Below, in pieces: positions 49,594 to 60,208 of a DNA stretch of 64,000 nt. The notes under the pieces were generated by a model that had not been told where the DNA came from, did no database searches, and saw only the letters and a list, made by a program, of their open reading frames with translations. The stretch is from Hyphomicrobium nitrativorans NL23 (GTDB lineage Bacteria; Pseudomonadota; Alphaproteobacteria; Rhizobiales; Hyphomicrobiaceae), in assembly GCF_000503895.1 (NCBI RefSeq), contig NC_022997.1, positions 1,136,501 through 1,200,500 on the forward strand, in the 5' to 3' direction. The translations under genes and the position numbers were made by a program. The stretch's first letter is position 1, and the number at the start of each line of letters is the position of its first letter.

Positions 49594-49630
49594 GCAACGG
49601 TTTGCGGCGAACGAAAGGCGAACGAAAGCA

Positions 49631-49658
49631 ATCGGGCCAGCGTTGCCGCCGGCCCGAT
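49631..49658 (-). terminator. Probable terminator of the chemoreceptor gene
   Basis: Perfect 8-bp stem ATCGGGCC (49631-49638) / GGCCCGAT (49651-49658) with a 12-base loop, 57 bases after the chemoreceptor stop; on the minus strand it is followed by TGCTTTCG, only moderately T-rich. Confidence 0.45.
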
Positions 49659-49715
49659 CCGATCTCGATTCCGCATCAAGGATTTGCGGCGTTCCGATTA
49701 TTTTTCTCGCCAGAT

Positions 49716-51446
49716 TTATGCGGCCCGCACCGTTGCGAGGAAACGATCGACCTCCGATTTCAGCGACCGGCTGTCGCCCGAGAGCGACTTTGCAGACGCC
49801 AGCACCTGGGAGGATGCGCTGCCCGTTTCGGATGCGCCCTGGCTCACGGCGGTGATGGAGGAGGCGACTTCGCTCGTGCCCTTCGCCGCCTCGACAACGT
49901 TGCGGCTGATTTCCTGCGTTGTCGCGCCCTGCTGCTCGACGGCTGCCGCGATGGCGCCGCTGACCGTCGAGATGCGGTTGATGGTGGAGGCGATCTGATT
50001 GATGGCGTCCACGGTGTTGCGCGTGGAGTTTTGCATGCTCAGGATCTGGTTGCCGATGTCGCTCGTCGCCTTGGCGGTCTGAGCGGCGAGGGCTTTCACC
50101 TCCTGGGCGACCACCGCGAAGCCCTTGCCGGCATCGCCGGCGCGCGCGGCTTCGATGGTGGCGTTCAAGGCCAAGAGATTGGTCTGGCCCGCGATCTGGT
50201 TGATCAATTCCACGACAGCGCCGATGCGCTCGGCCGACTCGGCGAGTTCGACCACGTTGGCGTTCGTTTCGGAGGCCTGGCGGACGGCTTGCTCGGCGAT
50301 GGAGCTGCTTTCGTGGACCTGGCGGCCGATCTCCTGCACCGTCATGGAGAGCTGCTCCGAGGCGGCGGCCACTCCCTGGACGTTGACGGAGGTCTGCTCG
50401 GATGCGCTGGCGACCGTTCCGGAAAGCTCCTGCGTCGAGGCGGCGTTGAGGGTGAGCTGACCCGCGGCCGCTTCGAGTTGGGAGGAGGCGGAGGATACGG
50501 TCTCGACGATGCGTCCGACGCTTTCCTGGAACTGGTTGGCGAGGCGGATCATCTCGGCTTTGCGCTCGGCGGCGGCCCGCTTGTCGCGTTCGATCTGCTC
50601 GGCGCGCAGACGCTCGGTTTCGAGCAGGTTCTGCTTGAAGACCTCAACGGCGCCCGCAATCTCGCCGATCTCGTCGCGGCGGCCGGTGCCGTAGATTTCG
50701 ATGTCGGTGCGGCCGGAGGCGACGTCGAGGATCGACCGTGTCATGCGCTCGATGGGGCGCGCCAAGTTTTGAATGACGAGCCAGATGCCCGCTGCAAGGG
50801 TGAGGAGCGAGATGATCCCCATCGTAATCGCGGTGCGAAGTGCGGTATCGCGCGCGCTTTCGGACGCGGCGTTGGTCGTCTCCACGTACGTCTCGTAGTG
50901 GCTCGAAACTTTGCGGAGTTGCTCGTTCAGCGCCTGGCGGTTGGCCCGGTTGGCGTCGTTGTCGCCGTACTGGCGGGCGGCGGGAAGGGAGACCTCACGG
51001 GCGAGGCGCACCAGCTCGGTGCGGAAGCCCGCGAACTCGGTAATCGTTTCCTTGGTCTTGGCGAATTCCGCGCGCTGCTCTTCCACGACCGTTTCGGCCC
51101 AGAGGTCCGTCGTTCGCTCCAACTCGGCCAGATTCTTGATAACGCCTTCGCCGAAGGGCCGTGCCGAGGACCACGTGTCGGACATGTAGATGCCGCGAGA
51201 GTCCATCACGACGGCGTAGACGAGGCCGTTGATCCTTTCGAGATAGGTCTGGCCGGTCCGGGCCTGCATCGCCAACTCCTGGGCGGCGCCCTGGGTCGTG
51301 AGGCTTTGATAGGAGAGAGCTGCGCCGATGACGGGCACGAGTGCAAGGAACGAGATGAGGGCTACGACCTTGTGCTTCAGCTTGATGTCGTGAAGCCCGG
51401 GGACGGCGCGGAGCGAGGAGGGAAGGCGCAACATGGGGAAATCCAT
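49716..51446 (-). CDS. Methyl-accepting chemotaxis protein
   Basis: A 576-residue chemoreceptor. The first transmembrane helix ([20 protein letters not shown]) is near residues 27-46, the second ([19 protein letters not shown]) near 209-227; between them is a helical-bundle periplasmic sensor of about 160 residues, rich in Ala/Glu. A HAMP domain follows ([20 protein letters not shown]), then the signalling domain with the hairpin tip [20 protein letters not shown]. No CheR-binding pentapeptide is visible at the C-terminus (FLATVRAA). No che genes are adjacent. The ligand is unknown. Confidence 0.95.
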   Translation of the reverse strand: MDFPMLRLPSSLRAVPGLHDIKLKHKVVALISFLALVPVIGAALSYQSLTTQGAAQELAMQARTGQTYLERINGLVYAVVMDSRGIYMSDTWSSARPFGEGVIKNLAELERTTDLWAETVVEEQRAEFAKTKETITEFAGFRTELVRLAREVSLPAARQYGDNDANRANRQALNEQLRKVSSHYETYVETTNAASESARDTALRTAITMGIISLLTLAAGIWLVIQNLARPIERMTRSILDVASGRTDIEIYGTGRRDEIGEIAGAVEVFKQNLLETERLRAEQIERDKRAAAERKAEMIRLANQFQESVGRIVETVSSASSQLEAAAGQLTLNAASTQELSGTVASASEQTSVNVQGVAAASEQLSMTVQEIGRQVHESSSIAEQAVRQASETNANVVELAESAERIGAVVELINQIAGQTNLLALNATIEAARAGDAGKGFAVVAQEVKALAAQTAKATSDIGNQILSMQNSTRNTVDAINQIASTINRISTVSGAIAAAVEQQGATTQEISRNVVEAAKGTSEVASSITAVSQGASETGSASSQVLASAKSLSGDSRSLKSEVDRFLATVRAA

Positions 51447-51683
51447 TCACGATGTGTGGGTGGAGACTTTTGCTTAGATACAGTTTTATCTATTCACCCT
51501 TACCAATTGAATAATGGTCTATATTTCCCCCTCTCCCTCGCCAGCCTGGGCCAGTAGCGGTCTGTTCGGGCGTGTGGCCGGGCTCTCGGCCAGGACCTGC
51601 CCCTTTTGGGGTATGGGGCGTGCTATGAGTGCGCGGGACGGAGCGGCGTGTCCGCTCGCGACATCCGCTCTCGACATCTACTC

Positions 51684-51799
51684 TCGACAGGCGCTGGCGT
51701 TTCGGTTATAGCCCGCCGCCAGTATTCCCCTTTTTAAGGGTTGCTCTCCTATGGGAGCCGCATGAGCCGTACACGCCGGGGTTTCTCGGGTGCGGCTCC
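51684..51799 (+). promoter_or_regulatory. Promoter-like element and dyad leader of rplS
   Basis: In the 51447-51834 gap, TCGACA (51684-51689) and TTATAG (51706-51711) are spaced by 16 bases; CTCTCGACA occurs twice 13 bases apart (51668, 51681). Downstream a perfect 8-bp inverted repeat GGAGCCGC (51754-51761) / GCGGCTCC (51792-51799) lies in the presumed rplS leader, a plausible autoregulatory or structural site. No tract typical of a terminator is present. Confidence 0.4.
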
Positions 51800-51834
51800 T
51801 CTGCCCATGATGCATAAGCAAAAAGGCGCAACAA

Positions 51835-52500
51835 ATGAACATCATTCAAGAGCTCGAGCGCGAGCAGATGGATGCCGTGCTCCGGACCCGCTCGGTTCCC
51901 GAGTTTTCCCCCGGCGATACCGTCAAAGTGATGGTGAAGGTGGTCGAGGGCGAGGGCAAGAACCGCAGCTCGCGTCTTCAGGCCTATGAAGGCGTGGTGA
52001 TCGCCCGCTCCGGTGGCGGCCTCAACGAGAGCTTCACGGTTCGCAAGATTTCTTACGGCGAGGGCGTGGAGCGCGTGTTCCCGATCTATTCGCCTTACAT
52101 CGCCGAGATCGAGGTTCTGCGCCGCGGTAAGGTCCGCCGCGCGAAACTCTATTACCTGCGCGGCCGCCGCGGCAGGGCCGCGCGTATCGTCGAGCGGACG
52201 GACGCGCGCGCGCGCCGCCTCAACGCGCAGTGGAAGGGCTTCAAGAAGCCGAAGGGCGAGGCCGACGATTTCACGCAGATCAAGGGCATCGACGCCGATC
52301 TCGCCGCCCGTCTGCGCCACCTCAACTGCTACAAGTTCGATCAGGTCGCGAATTTCTCCGACGAGGACATCGCGAACGTCGACGAGGCGCTGGCGCTCAA
52401 GGGCCAGATCGAGCGCGACGACTGGGTCGGCGAAGCGCGCCGCCTGCTCGCCGAGGCTTCCGCTGAGGAAGTTCCCGCCGAGGAAGAGAACAAGGCGTAA
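51835..52500 (+). CDS. rplS: 50S ribosomal protein L19 with a C-terminal helix-hairpin-helix-like domain
   Basis: Residues 1-125 are L19: [40 protein letters not shown], the core [36 protein letters not shown] and [20 protein letters not shown], ending in the basic tail. The remaining ~80 residues form an extra domain from about 142: [20 protein letters not shown], then [19 protein letters not shown] and [20 protein letters not shown]. This matches the HhH-like tail known on NuoE and on rhizobial L21. Total 221 residues against about 120 for ordinary L19. It is not next to trmD/rimM. A terminator follows. Confidence 0.95.
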   Translation: MNIIQELEREQMDAVLRTRSVPEFSPGDTVKVMVKVVEGEGKNRSSRLQAYEGVVIARSGGGLNESFTVRKISYGEGVERVFPIYSPYIAEIEVLRRGKVRRAKLYYLRGRRGRAARIVERTDARARRLNAQWKGFKKPKGEADDFTQIKGIDADLAARLRHLNCYKFDQVANFSDEDIANVDEALALKGQIERDDWVGEARRLLAEASAEEVPAEEENKA

Positions 52501-52545
52501 TTCGGCGCTCCGCTCTCGGGCGGGGGCGGCCGGCTACGGATCAGG

Positions 52546-52589
52546 AGCGGCGGCATTGCCTTCGAGGCGGCCGCCGCTTTGCTTTTTTT
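52546..52589 (+). terminator. Terminator of rplS
   Basis: 9-bp stem AGCGGCGGC (52546-52554) / GCCGCCGCT (52570-52578) followed by TTGC and seven T (52583-52589), 46 bases after the rplS stop. Confidence 0.7.
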
Positions 52590-52731
52590 GGTCTGGCCTC
52601 GCCAGGTGCCTGTGCATTGCGCCGTGCCCGAATTGGACTACATTGCCTTCGAGCCTTGGCGCAGAGTTCCCATGTAGGATGCGCGACGGGGGGCTCTCTC
52701 GATTTTATCAGCGAAACACCGAGCGAGTTTG

Positions 52732-53553
52732 ATGTCCAATATCGAAGTCATCCGGAACCGGGAGAGCGGCGGGATCATCCTGCACGGGCCCGAGGCCTTC
52801 GCCGGGATGCGCAAGGCCGGTCAGCTTGCCGCTCAGGCGCTCGACATGCTGGCACCGCACGTGGTGCCGGGCGTCTCGACGGAAACGCTCGACAATCTGG
52901 TGCTGGATTTCGCACTCGCGCACGGGGCGGTGCCCGCGACACTCAATTACCGCGGCTACATGAAGGCGTCCTGCACCTCGATCAATCATGTGGTGTGCCA
53001 CGGTATTCCGGGGCCGAAGCCGCTGCGCGAGGGCGACATCGTCAACATCGACGTCACGCTGATCGTCGACGGCTGGCACGGCGACACGAGCCGCATGTAT
53101 GCCGTGGGCGCCATCAGCCGCCGGGCAGAGCGCCTGATCGAGGTGACGTATGAAGCGTTGATGCGCGGCGTTGCAGCCGTGAAACCCGGCAACACGACGG
53201 GGCATATCGGCGAGGCGATCCAGACGTATGCCGAAGCCGAGCGGTGCAGCGTGGTGAAGGACTTCTGCGGGCATGGTCTGGGCCGCGTGTTCCACGACCG
53301 GCCGAATATCCTGCACTACGGCGAAGCGGGTGAGGGCGTGACGCTTGAACCTGGCATGCTGTTCACCGTCGAGCCGATGATTAATCTCGGCAAGCCGCAT
53401 GTGAAGGTTCTGGCGGACGGATGGACGGCGGTGACGCGGGATCGCGAGCTGTCGGCGCAGTTCGAGCATACGGTAGGGGTTACGGAGACGGGCGTTGAAG
53501 TGTTCACGCATTCTCCGGCCGGTCTCGAATGGCCGTCCGCGGCCAAAAGCTGA
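52732..53553 (+). CDS. map: Methionine aminopeptidase, type I
   Basis: Removes the initiator methionine from new proteins. The protein is 273 residues from ATG 52732. Metal ligands are in NIDVTLIVDGWHGDTSRM (two Asp), GHGLGRVFHDRPNI (His), FTVEPMINLG (Glu) and SAQFEHTVGVTETG (Glu); the substrate-site histidine is in INHVVCHGIPGPKPL. The short 26-base gap to radC suggests cotranscription; map-radC is a common pair in rhizobia. Confidence 0.96.
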   Translation: MSNIEVIRNRESGGIILHGPEAFAGMRKAGQLAAQALDMLAPHVVPGVSTETLDNLVLDFALAHGAVPATLNYRGYMKASCTSINHVVCHGIPGPKPLREGDIVNIDVTLIVDGWHGDTSRMYAVGAISRRAERLIEVTYEALMRGVAAVKPGNTTGHIGEAIQTYAEAERCSVVKDFCGHGLGRVFHDRPNILHYGEAGEGVTLEPGMLFTVEPMINLGKPHVKVLADGWTAVTRDRELSAQFEHTVGVTETGVEVFTHSPAGLEWPSAAKS

Positions 53554-53579
53554 GTCTATGAGACCATGACGGACTAGCG

Positions 53580-54374
53580 ATGCGCGAGAGCGGCCCGAGA
53601 GACCTGAAGGTGTCTGCTCCGGCGGCCCCGCTGGCGGAGGGCGCTCGTGGGCCGTCGAATGAGGCCGATGCGCAGGGCTCTCTCCTCGAAGCCCCTGCCA
53701 CCCAATCGCTCGTTTCCGGTCATCGCCAGCGGTTGCGCGATCGATTCCGCAAAGGTGGCGCGGAGGCGCTGCCCGATTACGAGCTTCTCGAACTCGTGCT
53801 GTTTCGCGCCATTCCACGACGAGATACGAAGGCGCTCGCCAAGCGGCTGCTCGCGCGGTTCGGCTCGTTTGCGCAAGTGGTCAACGCGCCGGACGCCAGG
53901 CTCAAGGAAGTGACGGGCGTGGGCGAGGCCGTGATCACGGAACTCCGTTTGATCCGCGCGGCCGCCTTGCGGCTGATGCAGGGCGAGATTGCCTCCAAGC
54001 CGCTGTTGTCGTCGTGGGCGCAGGTGCTCGATTATCTTCGCGCCGCGCAGGGGTTCGAGGAGCGCGAGCAATTCCGCATTCTGTTCCTGGACAAGAAGAA
54101 CCGGCTCATCGCCGACGAGATCCAGGGGCACGGCACCGTCGACCACACGCCGGTTTATGTGCGCGAGGTGGTGAAGCGGGCGCTTGAGCTCGCGTCCACG
54201 GCGATCATTCTCGTCCACAATCATCCATCGGGCGATCCGACACCGTCGCGTGCGGACATCGACATGACGCGGATGATCATCAACGCGGGAAAGCCGCTCG
54301 GCGTACAAGTGCACGATCACATCATCGTCGGGCGTGCGGGGTATGCGAGTTTCCGGGCGATGCAACTCATTTAA
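53580..54374 (+). CDS. radC: RadC family (JAB/MPN domain) protein
   Basis: A 264-residue protein. An N-terminal helix-hairpin-helix-like part ([38 protein letters not shown]) precedes a JAB/MPN metal domain with the motif [20 protein letters not shown] (HxHx8-9D pattern), a deubiquitinase-like fold. Despite the name, a direct DNA repair role is doubtful; the family function is not settled. The first 40 residues are variable. It follows map. Confidence 0.94.
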   Translation: MRESGPRDLKVSAPAAPLAEGARGPSNEADAQGSLLEAPATQSLVSGHRQRLRDRFRKGGAEALPDYELLELVLFRAIPRRDTKALAKRLLARFGSFAQVVNAPDARLKEVTGVGEAVITELRLIRAAALRLMQGEIASKPLLSSWAQVLDYLRAAQGFEEREQFRILFLDKKNRLIADEIQGHGTVDHTPVYVREVVKRALELASTAIILVHNHPSGDPTPSRADIDMTRMIINAGKPLGVQVHDHIIVGRAGYASFRAMQLI

Positions 54375-54407
54375 GAGCGATCCATCCGGCTCCATGATAG
54401 CGCTTCC

Positions 54408-55298
54408 ATGACTGCCTTCTTCGATCGTCAGCTCGCCTTACGGCCCTATCGTCTCGATCGCTTTCCGCCCGCGCGCGCGGGCGATCTCGCTTACAAGCGG
54501 TTTCTCAAGCCGCGCTTCTCGTCGCGGCGCAGTTCCGATCACGTGGCGCTTGCGGAGCGGGCGCGCTTCCATCTCCGTCATGCCGCATGGGTGCGCGTGC
54601 CAACAACGGAAGGGGTGGTGCAGGCCTACGTGTTCGAGCCCGACGCGAACGCGGTTTCGCGCGGGAGCGTGCTGATCGCGCACGGCTGGACCAGCGAAGC
54701 CTCCTTCATGGCGGTGATTGCCGAGCAGCTTCGGCGTGCCGGGTTTCGCGTGGTCGCGTTCGATCAGCCGGCGCATGGCCGGAGCGCGCGGACGGAAGCG
54801 AGCCTGATCGATTGTGCGCGTGCTTTACGTCAGGTGGCCGACGCGCTGGGGCCGACGCCGTTCGTCGTGACGCATTCGATGGGCGGGCTTGCCGCATTGC
54901 TTGCCGGCGCAGGCGGGCGGCCGATGGGTTCCGGCTATCCGTTCGCGCGTTACGTGCTGATCGCCTCGCCAAACCGCTTCCGGGCGATTACGGACGAATT
55001 CGCGGACGAGGTGGGTCTCGGGCTCCATGCGCGGCGCGCCTACGAGCGGCATCTGGAACGCGTCGCGCACCGGAGCATGTCGTCTTTCACGGCGGCAGAC
55101 CTGCTGGCTGTGACCGAGCGTCCAGCGCTTGTCATCCATGCGCGCGACGACGCCGAAGTCGCGTTCGCTCATGCGGAGGAGATCGCGGCGCGTTGTCCGC
55201 AGGCCGAGCTGCGCGCCGTCGATGGCGTGGGGCACCGGAATATTCTGTTCGCGCCCCCCGTGATTCGGGCAGTCGTGTCCTACCTGACCGTAGCTTGA
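54408..55298 (+). CDS. Alpha/beta hydrolase
   Basis: A 296-residue alpha/beta-hydrolase-fold protein. The oxyanion region is LIAHGWTSEASFM; the nucleophile serine is in VVTHSMGGLAAL (GxSxG read as HSMGG); the acid is probably Asp in ALVIHARDDAEVAF, and the His in VDGVGHRNILFAPPV. No signal peptide. It stands between radC and trxB, with about 100 non-coding bases before trxB. The substrate is unknown; an esterase or lipase-like role is possible. Confidence 0.88.
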   Translation: MTAFFDRQLALRPYRLDRFPPARAGDLAYKRFLKPRFSSRRSSDHVALAERARFHLRHAAWVRVPTTEGVVQAYVFEPDANAVSRGSVLIAHGWTSEASFMAVIAEQLRRAGFRVVAFDQPAHGRSARTEASLIDCARALRQVADALGPTPFVVTHSMGGLAALLAGAGGRPMGSGYPFARYVLIASPNRFRAITDEFADEVGLGLHARRAYERHLERVAHRSMSSFTAADLLAVTERPALVIHARDDAEVAFAHAEEIAARCPQAELRAVDGVGHRNILFAPPVIRAVVSYLTVA

Positions 55299-55322
55299 GC
55301 GAAATTCCCGTGCTTTTCGTAG

Positions 55323-56371
<1,049 letters not shown>

Positions 56372-56372
<1 letters not shown>

Positions 56373-56405
56373 AAAAGCCGGCCTCACCGAGTGTGAGGCC
56401 GGCTT
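56372..56405 (-). terminator. Bidirectional hairpin at the trxB 3' end
   Basis: Perfect 13-bp stem AAGCCGGCCTCAC (56375-56387) / GTGAGGCCGGCTT (56393-56405), loop CGAGT. The T-tract (five T, 56376-56372) is on the minus strand and overlaps the trxB stop codon, so it terminates the minus-strand lipoprotein gene and probably also trxB. Confidence 0.75.
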
Positions 56406-56431
56406 ATGATCTCGCGGGCAGTTAGGGCCGG

Positions 56432-57301
56432 TCAGAATTTATAGGCTGCGACCTTGCCGTCCACCATCAGCGGGATGATCGCGGTGCGGGTGGACGGGAT
56501 GAAGCCGAGATCCGCCGTTCCCTGCGACAGGCTTAGGATTTCACGCGCTTCGCCGTTCCTCGCGATCTGAAACACCTTGCCCGCGATCCAGTCGGTCACG
56601 ATGTAGCTCTCGCCGTCGAAGGGCTCGATACCGTCGAGGTTGCCGATCGGGGTGGCGCCGCCGAGGTCGGTGATCGTCTTGTCGGCGAGGGATACCGTCA
56701 TCAGGTGGCCGGGAACTTCGGTCGCGAAGGTCTCGGGGTTCATTACGCCCCAGGCGGCGACGACCAGCCGGTCGCTCTCCACGAGAAGACCGTTCGGGTT
56801 CTTCAGGCGGTCGCTTTCCAGCCACTTCTCGAACTGGCCGCCGGAGAGGCGCCAAATCGCGTTGCCACCCCAGTCCGACACATAGACGTTGCCGTCCGCA
56901 TCGGCTGCGACGTCGTTCAGGATTTTGGCGCCGGGCGCCTGATATCTGTTCGTGATCCGCCCATCCGCCGTGTCGATCTCGATCAGGGTGTCGATGTCGG
57001 CCGCGTAGAGGCGGTTGCCGACCAGTTCGAGCCCCTTGGGCGAATGAAGGCCTTCGACCCACTTCTGGTTGACCATCTCTCCATCGAGCGAGATCTTCGA
57101 AATGAAGCCCTTGCCGGCCTTCGCGATCGGCGAGCCCGCCGTGTTGCTGACGTAGATTACGTTGGCTTCGGTATCGGGAAGCGCGCTCTCGGGGCCTTCG
57201 AAACCGGAAAGCTCCCACTGCCTGGCCGGTTGGTCCGAGCCTCCGCACGCCGCAAGGGAGAGGGCGAGGAGGGGGATGGCAACGTAAGCAAGCCGCATCA
57301 T
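56432..57301 (-). CDS. SMP-30/gluconolactonase-like lipoprotein
   Basis: A 289-residue protein with a lipobox (LLALSLAACGGSD, Cys near residue 20) and a beta-propeller: repeated strands such as NVIYVSNTAGSPIAKAG, NRLYAADIDTLIEIDTADGR, ILNDVAADADGNVYVSDWGG and IEPFDGESYIVTDWIAGKVF. The acidic ligands typical of SMP-30 lactonases are only partly matched, so binding or enzyme activity is unclear. GAGG precedes the tandem ATG (57301/57298). It diverges from the LysR-type gene, a hint that it may be regulated by it. Confidence 0.8.
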   Translation of the reverse strand: MMRLAYVAIPLLALSLAACGGSDQPARQWELSGFEGPESALPDTEANVIYVSNTAGSPIAKAGKGFISKISLDGEMVNQKWVEGLHSPKGLELVGNRLYAADIDTLIEIDTADGRITNRYQAPGAKILNDVAADADGNVYVSDWGGNAIWRLSGGQFEKWLESDRLKNPNGLLVESDRLVVAAWGVMNPETFATEVPGHLMTVSLADKTITDLGGATPIGNLDGIEPFDGESYIVTDWIAGKVFQIARNGEAREILSLSQGTADLGFIPSTRTAIIPLMVDGKVAAYKF

Positions 57302-57603
57302 GGGATCAGACCTCGTTCTGGGAGCCGCCGCCTCTTGAAGGATCGGAAGCGGATAGTTGTTCCCGAGCCGGCGCCAAAAGGCATTTGCCTGACTTATAGG
57401 CAATCGGCTCTCGCGTGCCAACGGACGACGCCCCTGCGGTGGAACCGCGCGGGTGGGGATTTTTTCGCAGCCGTGCGGGATTTGATCACAAATAGTCGTA
57501 AATTGCCCGCCATGTGGCGGCTAAGGTGTGTGAGCGGATCGTCCGTGGGCAGGTGAGGCTGCGGACAGCCGGTGCCTTTTTCGCCGTTTCCGGAGATGCG
57601 GGC

Positions 57604-58506
57604 ATGGATTGGGACAAGCTCAGAATTTTTCATGCGGCCGCCGCGGCGGGCAGCTTCACGCACGCGGGCGATGCGCTCCACATGAGCCAGTCTGCCGTCA
57701 GCCGGCAGGTTTCCGCGCTCGAACGCGATCTCAAGGTGACGCTGTTCCACCGCCATGCCCGTGGCCTCGTGCTCACCGAGCAGGGCGAATTGCTCTACAG
57801 CACCGTCGCGGAAGTGATGAGCAAGCTGCAGACCGCCGAGACTCTGCTTGCGGATTCGACGAGCAAGCCCTCCGGTGTGCTGACCGTTGCCGCGCCGGTC
57901 GGTCTCGGGACGGTCTGGATCGGGCAGCGGCTTCGGGAGTTCATGGACCTCTATCCCGACATCCGCATCGACCTCCTGCTCGACGACGATCAGGTGGACA
58001 TCGCGATGCGCGAGGCGGACGTTGCGATCTGGACGCGGGAGCCGGAACACGCGGATCTTATCCGCAGACCCCTTTTTACGGCCACGGTGCGGCCGATGGC
58101 GTCCACCAAGTACACGCGCCGGTTCGGGGTGCCCGAAACCCTGGCGGACCTCGACGGGGGCGGGCATCGCATCCTGTCCTATAACGGTGTGCCGCAGCAG
58201 TTGCTGCCCGCCATTACGTGGCTGGAAAACGCTGGGCGCGACGGTCTGGAGCCGAGGGAGCCGGTGTTCCGCTCCAACAGCGTGGTCGCGATCCAGCACG
58301 CTGTCCTGGCCGGGATCGGGATCGGGATGATCCCCGATTACATGACCGAACAGGATGCCGATCTCATTCCCGTTCTGCAAAAGATCGAAAGCCAGCTGCC
58401 GAGCCTGCCCGTGCTCTACGTCTATCCGGAGGAGCTTAAGGGCTCGAAGAAGGTGCAGGTGCTGCGCGACTTCCTGGTGGCGAAGGCGCGCCATTGGCGG
58501 GAGTGA
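57604..58506 (+). CDS. LysR-type regulator, LsrB/VtlR-like
   Basis: A 300-residue LysR regulator. The winged-helix N-terminus (MDWDKLRIFHAAAAAGSFTH then SQSAVSRQVSALERDLKVTL, FHRHARGLVLTEQGE) is close to rhizobial LsrB/VtlR, which controls redox and lipopolysaccharide genes in Sinorhizobium and virulence genes in Brucella. The effector domain (about 90-295) includes PSGVLTVAAPVGLGTVWI and GIGIGMIPDYM. There is no cysteine anywhere in the protein. The start ATG 57604 is chosen by family alignment; the frame is open upstream. The promoter gap (57302-57603) is shared with the lipoprotein gene. Confidence 0.88.
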   Translation: MDWDKLRIFHAAAAAGSFTHAGDALHMSQSAVSRQVSALERDLKVTLFHRHARGLVLTEQGELLYSTVAEVMSKLQTAETLLADSTSKPSGVLTVAAPVGLGTVWIGQRLREFMDLYPDIRIDLLLDDDQVDIAMREADVAIWTREPEHADLIRRPLFTATVRPMASTKYTRRFGVPETLADLDGGGHRILSYNGVPQQLLPAITWLENAGRDGLEPREPVFRSNSVVAIQHAVLAGIGIGMIPDYMTEQDADLIPVLQKIESQLPSLPVLYVYPEELKGSKKVQVLRDFLVAKARHWRE

Positions 58507-58507
58507 G

Positions 58508-58539
58508 CCGCTCTTTCGTTTGCATGGCTTCGCCATGAC
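58508..58539. repeat. Dispersed triloop-hairpin repeat, partial copy
   Basis: These 32 bases match 31768-31799 at 29 positions and contain the hairpin CATGGC-TTC-GCCATG (58523-58537). They lie just after the LysR stop and before leuC. Confidence 0.65.
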
Positions 58540-58662
58540 GCCCCCGGACGCTGACGCGTCGGTTTTGTTGCGGCTTATCGGCTGGCTAACGCCCGCTGAT
58601 TTGCAAGGCGCCCTGGGAAACGCTATCTGAGGGGGAATTCCCCAACTTCGAGCCCAAAACCC

Positions 58663-60069
58663 ATGGCCAAGACGCTCTACGACAAGATTTTCGACGATCA
58701 CGTGATCGACCGGCAACCCGACGGCACCTGCCTGCTCTACATCGACCGCCATCTCGTCCATGAGGTGACGAGCCCGCAGGCGTTCGAGGGGCTGCGCATG
58801 AGCGGCCGCAAGGTGCGGGCGCCCGAGAAGACGCTTGCGGTCGTCGATCATAACGTGCCGACGACGGACCGCACGCGGGGGATCGCGGACGCGGACAGCC
58901 GCATTCAGGTCGAGACGCTGGCTCAGAACGCGCGCGACTTCGGCGTCGAGTATTTCAACGAGCTCGACAAGCGGCAGGGCATCGTCCACGTGGTCGGGCC
59001 GGAGCAGGGCTTCACCCTGCCCGGCACCACTATCGTCTGCGGCGACAGCCACACTTCGACGCATGGCGCGTTCGGCGCGCTGGCGCATGGCATCGGCACG
59101 AGCGAGGTCGAGCATGTGCTCGCGACCCAGACGCTGGTGCAGAAGAAGGCCCGCAACATGCGCGTGACGGTGGACGGCGCGCTGCCGCCGCATATCACGG
59201 CTAAGGACATCATCCTCGCCATCATCGGCGAGATCGGCACGGCGGGCGGGACCGGCTCGGTGATCGAGTATGCGGGCGAAGCGATCCGCGCTCTTTCCAT
59301 GGAAGGCCGGATGACGGTCTGCAACATGTCGATCGAGGGTGGCGCGAGGGCGGGGATGATCGCGCCCGACGCGAAGACCTTCGAGTTCATCAAGGGCCGC
59401 CCGCGCGCGCCCAAAGGCGCCGCCTGGGATATGGCGATGCGCTACTGGGAGACGCTCAACACGGACGAGGGCGCGCACTTCGACCGCGAAGTGCGTCTCG
59501 ACGCGACCAAGTTGCCGCCGATCGTTTCGTGGGGCACGAGCCCTGAAGACGTGGTGTCGGTTGCCGGTACGGTTCCGAACCCCGCCGATCTGGCGGACGA
59601 GAACAAGCGGGCCTCGATGGCGCGCGCGCTCGATTACATGGGCCTCGCGCCGGGAACCCGGATCACCGACATTGCGCTCGACGTGGTGTGGATCGGCTCT
59701 TGCACGAATGGGCGCATGGAAGACCTGCGCGAGGTTGCCCGCATCGTGGAGGGCAAGAAGATTTCGGAGCGGCTCGCCTACGCGATGATCGTTCCGGGCT
59801 CGGGACTGGTGAAGGAACAGGCCGAGGCCGAGGGGCTCGACCGGATCTTCAAGGCGGCCGGTTTCGAGTGGCGGGAGCCCGGCTGCTCCATGTGCCTCGG
59901 TATGAACCCGGATCAGCTCAAGCCGGAACAGCGCTGCGCCTCGACCTCGAACCGCAATTTCGAGGGGCGTCAGGGCTATCGGGGCCGCACGCATCTGGTT
60001 TCGCCCGCTATGGCCGCCGCGGCCGCTCTTGAGGGGCATTTCGTCGACATTCGGACCTGGCAGGGCTGA
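58663..60069 (+). CDS. leuC: 3-isopropylmalate dehydratase large subunit
   Basis: The 4Fe-4S aconitase-like subunit that isomerises 2-isopropylmalate for leucine synthesis; 468 residues. Cluster cysteines are Cys347 ([11 protein letters not shown]) and Cys408/Cys411 ([11 protein letters not shown]). Other marks: [49 protein letters not shown] and [14 protein letters not shown]. Its partner leuD lies 1.75 kb downstream, separated by three other genes on the same strand. Confidence 0.97.
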   Translation: MAKTLYDKIFDDHVIDRQPDGTCLLYIDRHLVHEVTSPQAFEGLRMSGRKVRAPEKTLAVVDHNVPTTDRTRGIADADSRIQVETLAQNARDFGVEYFNELDKRQGIVHVVGPEQGFTLPGTTIVCGDSHTSTHGAFGALAHGIGTSEVEHVLATQTLVQKKARNMRVTVDGALPPHITAKDIILAIIGEIGTAGGTGSVIEYAGEAIRALSMEGRMTVCNMSIEGGARAGMIAPDAKTFEFIKGRPRAPKGAAWDMAMRYWETLNTDEGAHFDREVRLDATKLPPIVSWGTSPEDVVSVAGTVPNPADLADENKRASMARALDYMGLAPGTRITDIALDVVWIGSCTNGRMEDLREVARIVEGKKISERLAYAMIVPGSGLVKEQAEAEGLDRIFKAAGFEWREPGCSMCLGMNPDQLKPEQRCASTSNRNFEGRQGYRGRTHLVSPAMAAAAALEGHFVDIRTWQG

Positions 60070-60208
60070 GGCCGGATGTTTGCGTGGCCGGTGCCCGCTT
60101 GCCGCGGCGCCGCCTGCAGGGGCTGCGTGCCGGCGCTGGCCGCACTTGCGGTCAAAGGGCTTCCGAGCCTATCTCTTCCGCTCAAAAGAAGGAGCTTGGG
60201 CGGAAACG

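Noticed and set aside
51486-51495. BioR-like box TTATCTATTC upstream of the chemoreceptor
   Set aside because: Only 8 of 10 bases match, and the downstream gene has no biotin link; AT-rich promoter sequence explains it.
57394-60039. 881-codon minus-strand frame opposite the LysR and leuC genes
   Set aside because: Antisense shadow; His/Arg-rich composition and no domain, while both plus-strand genes are clear.
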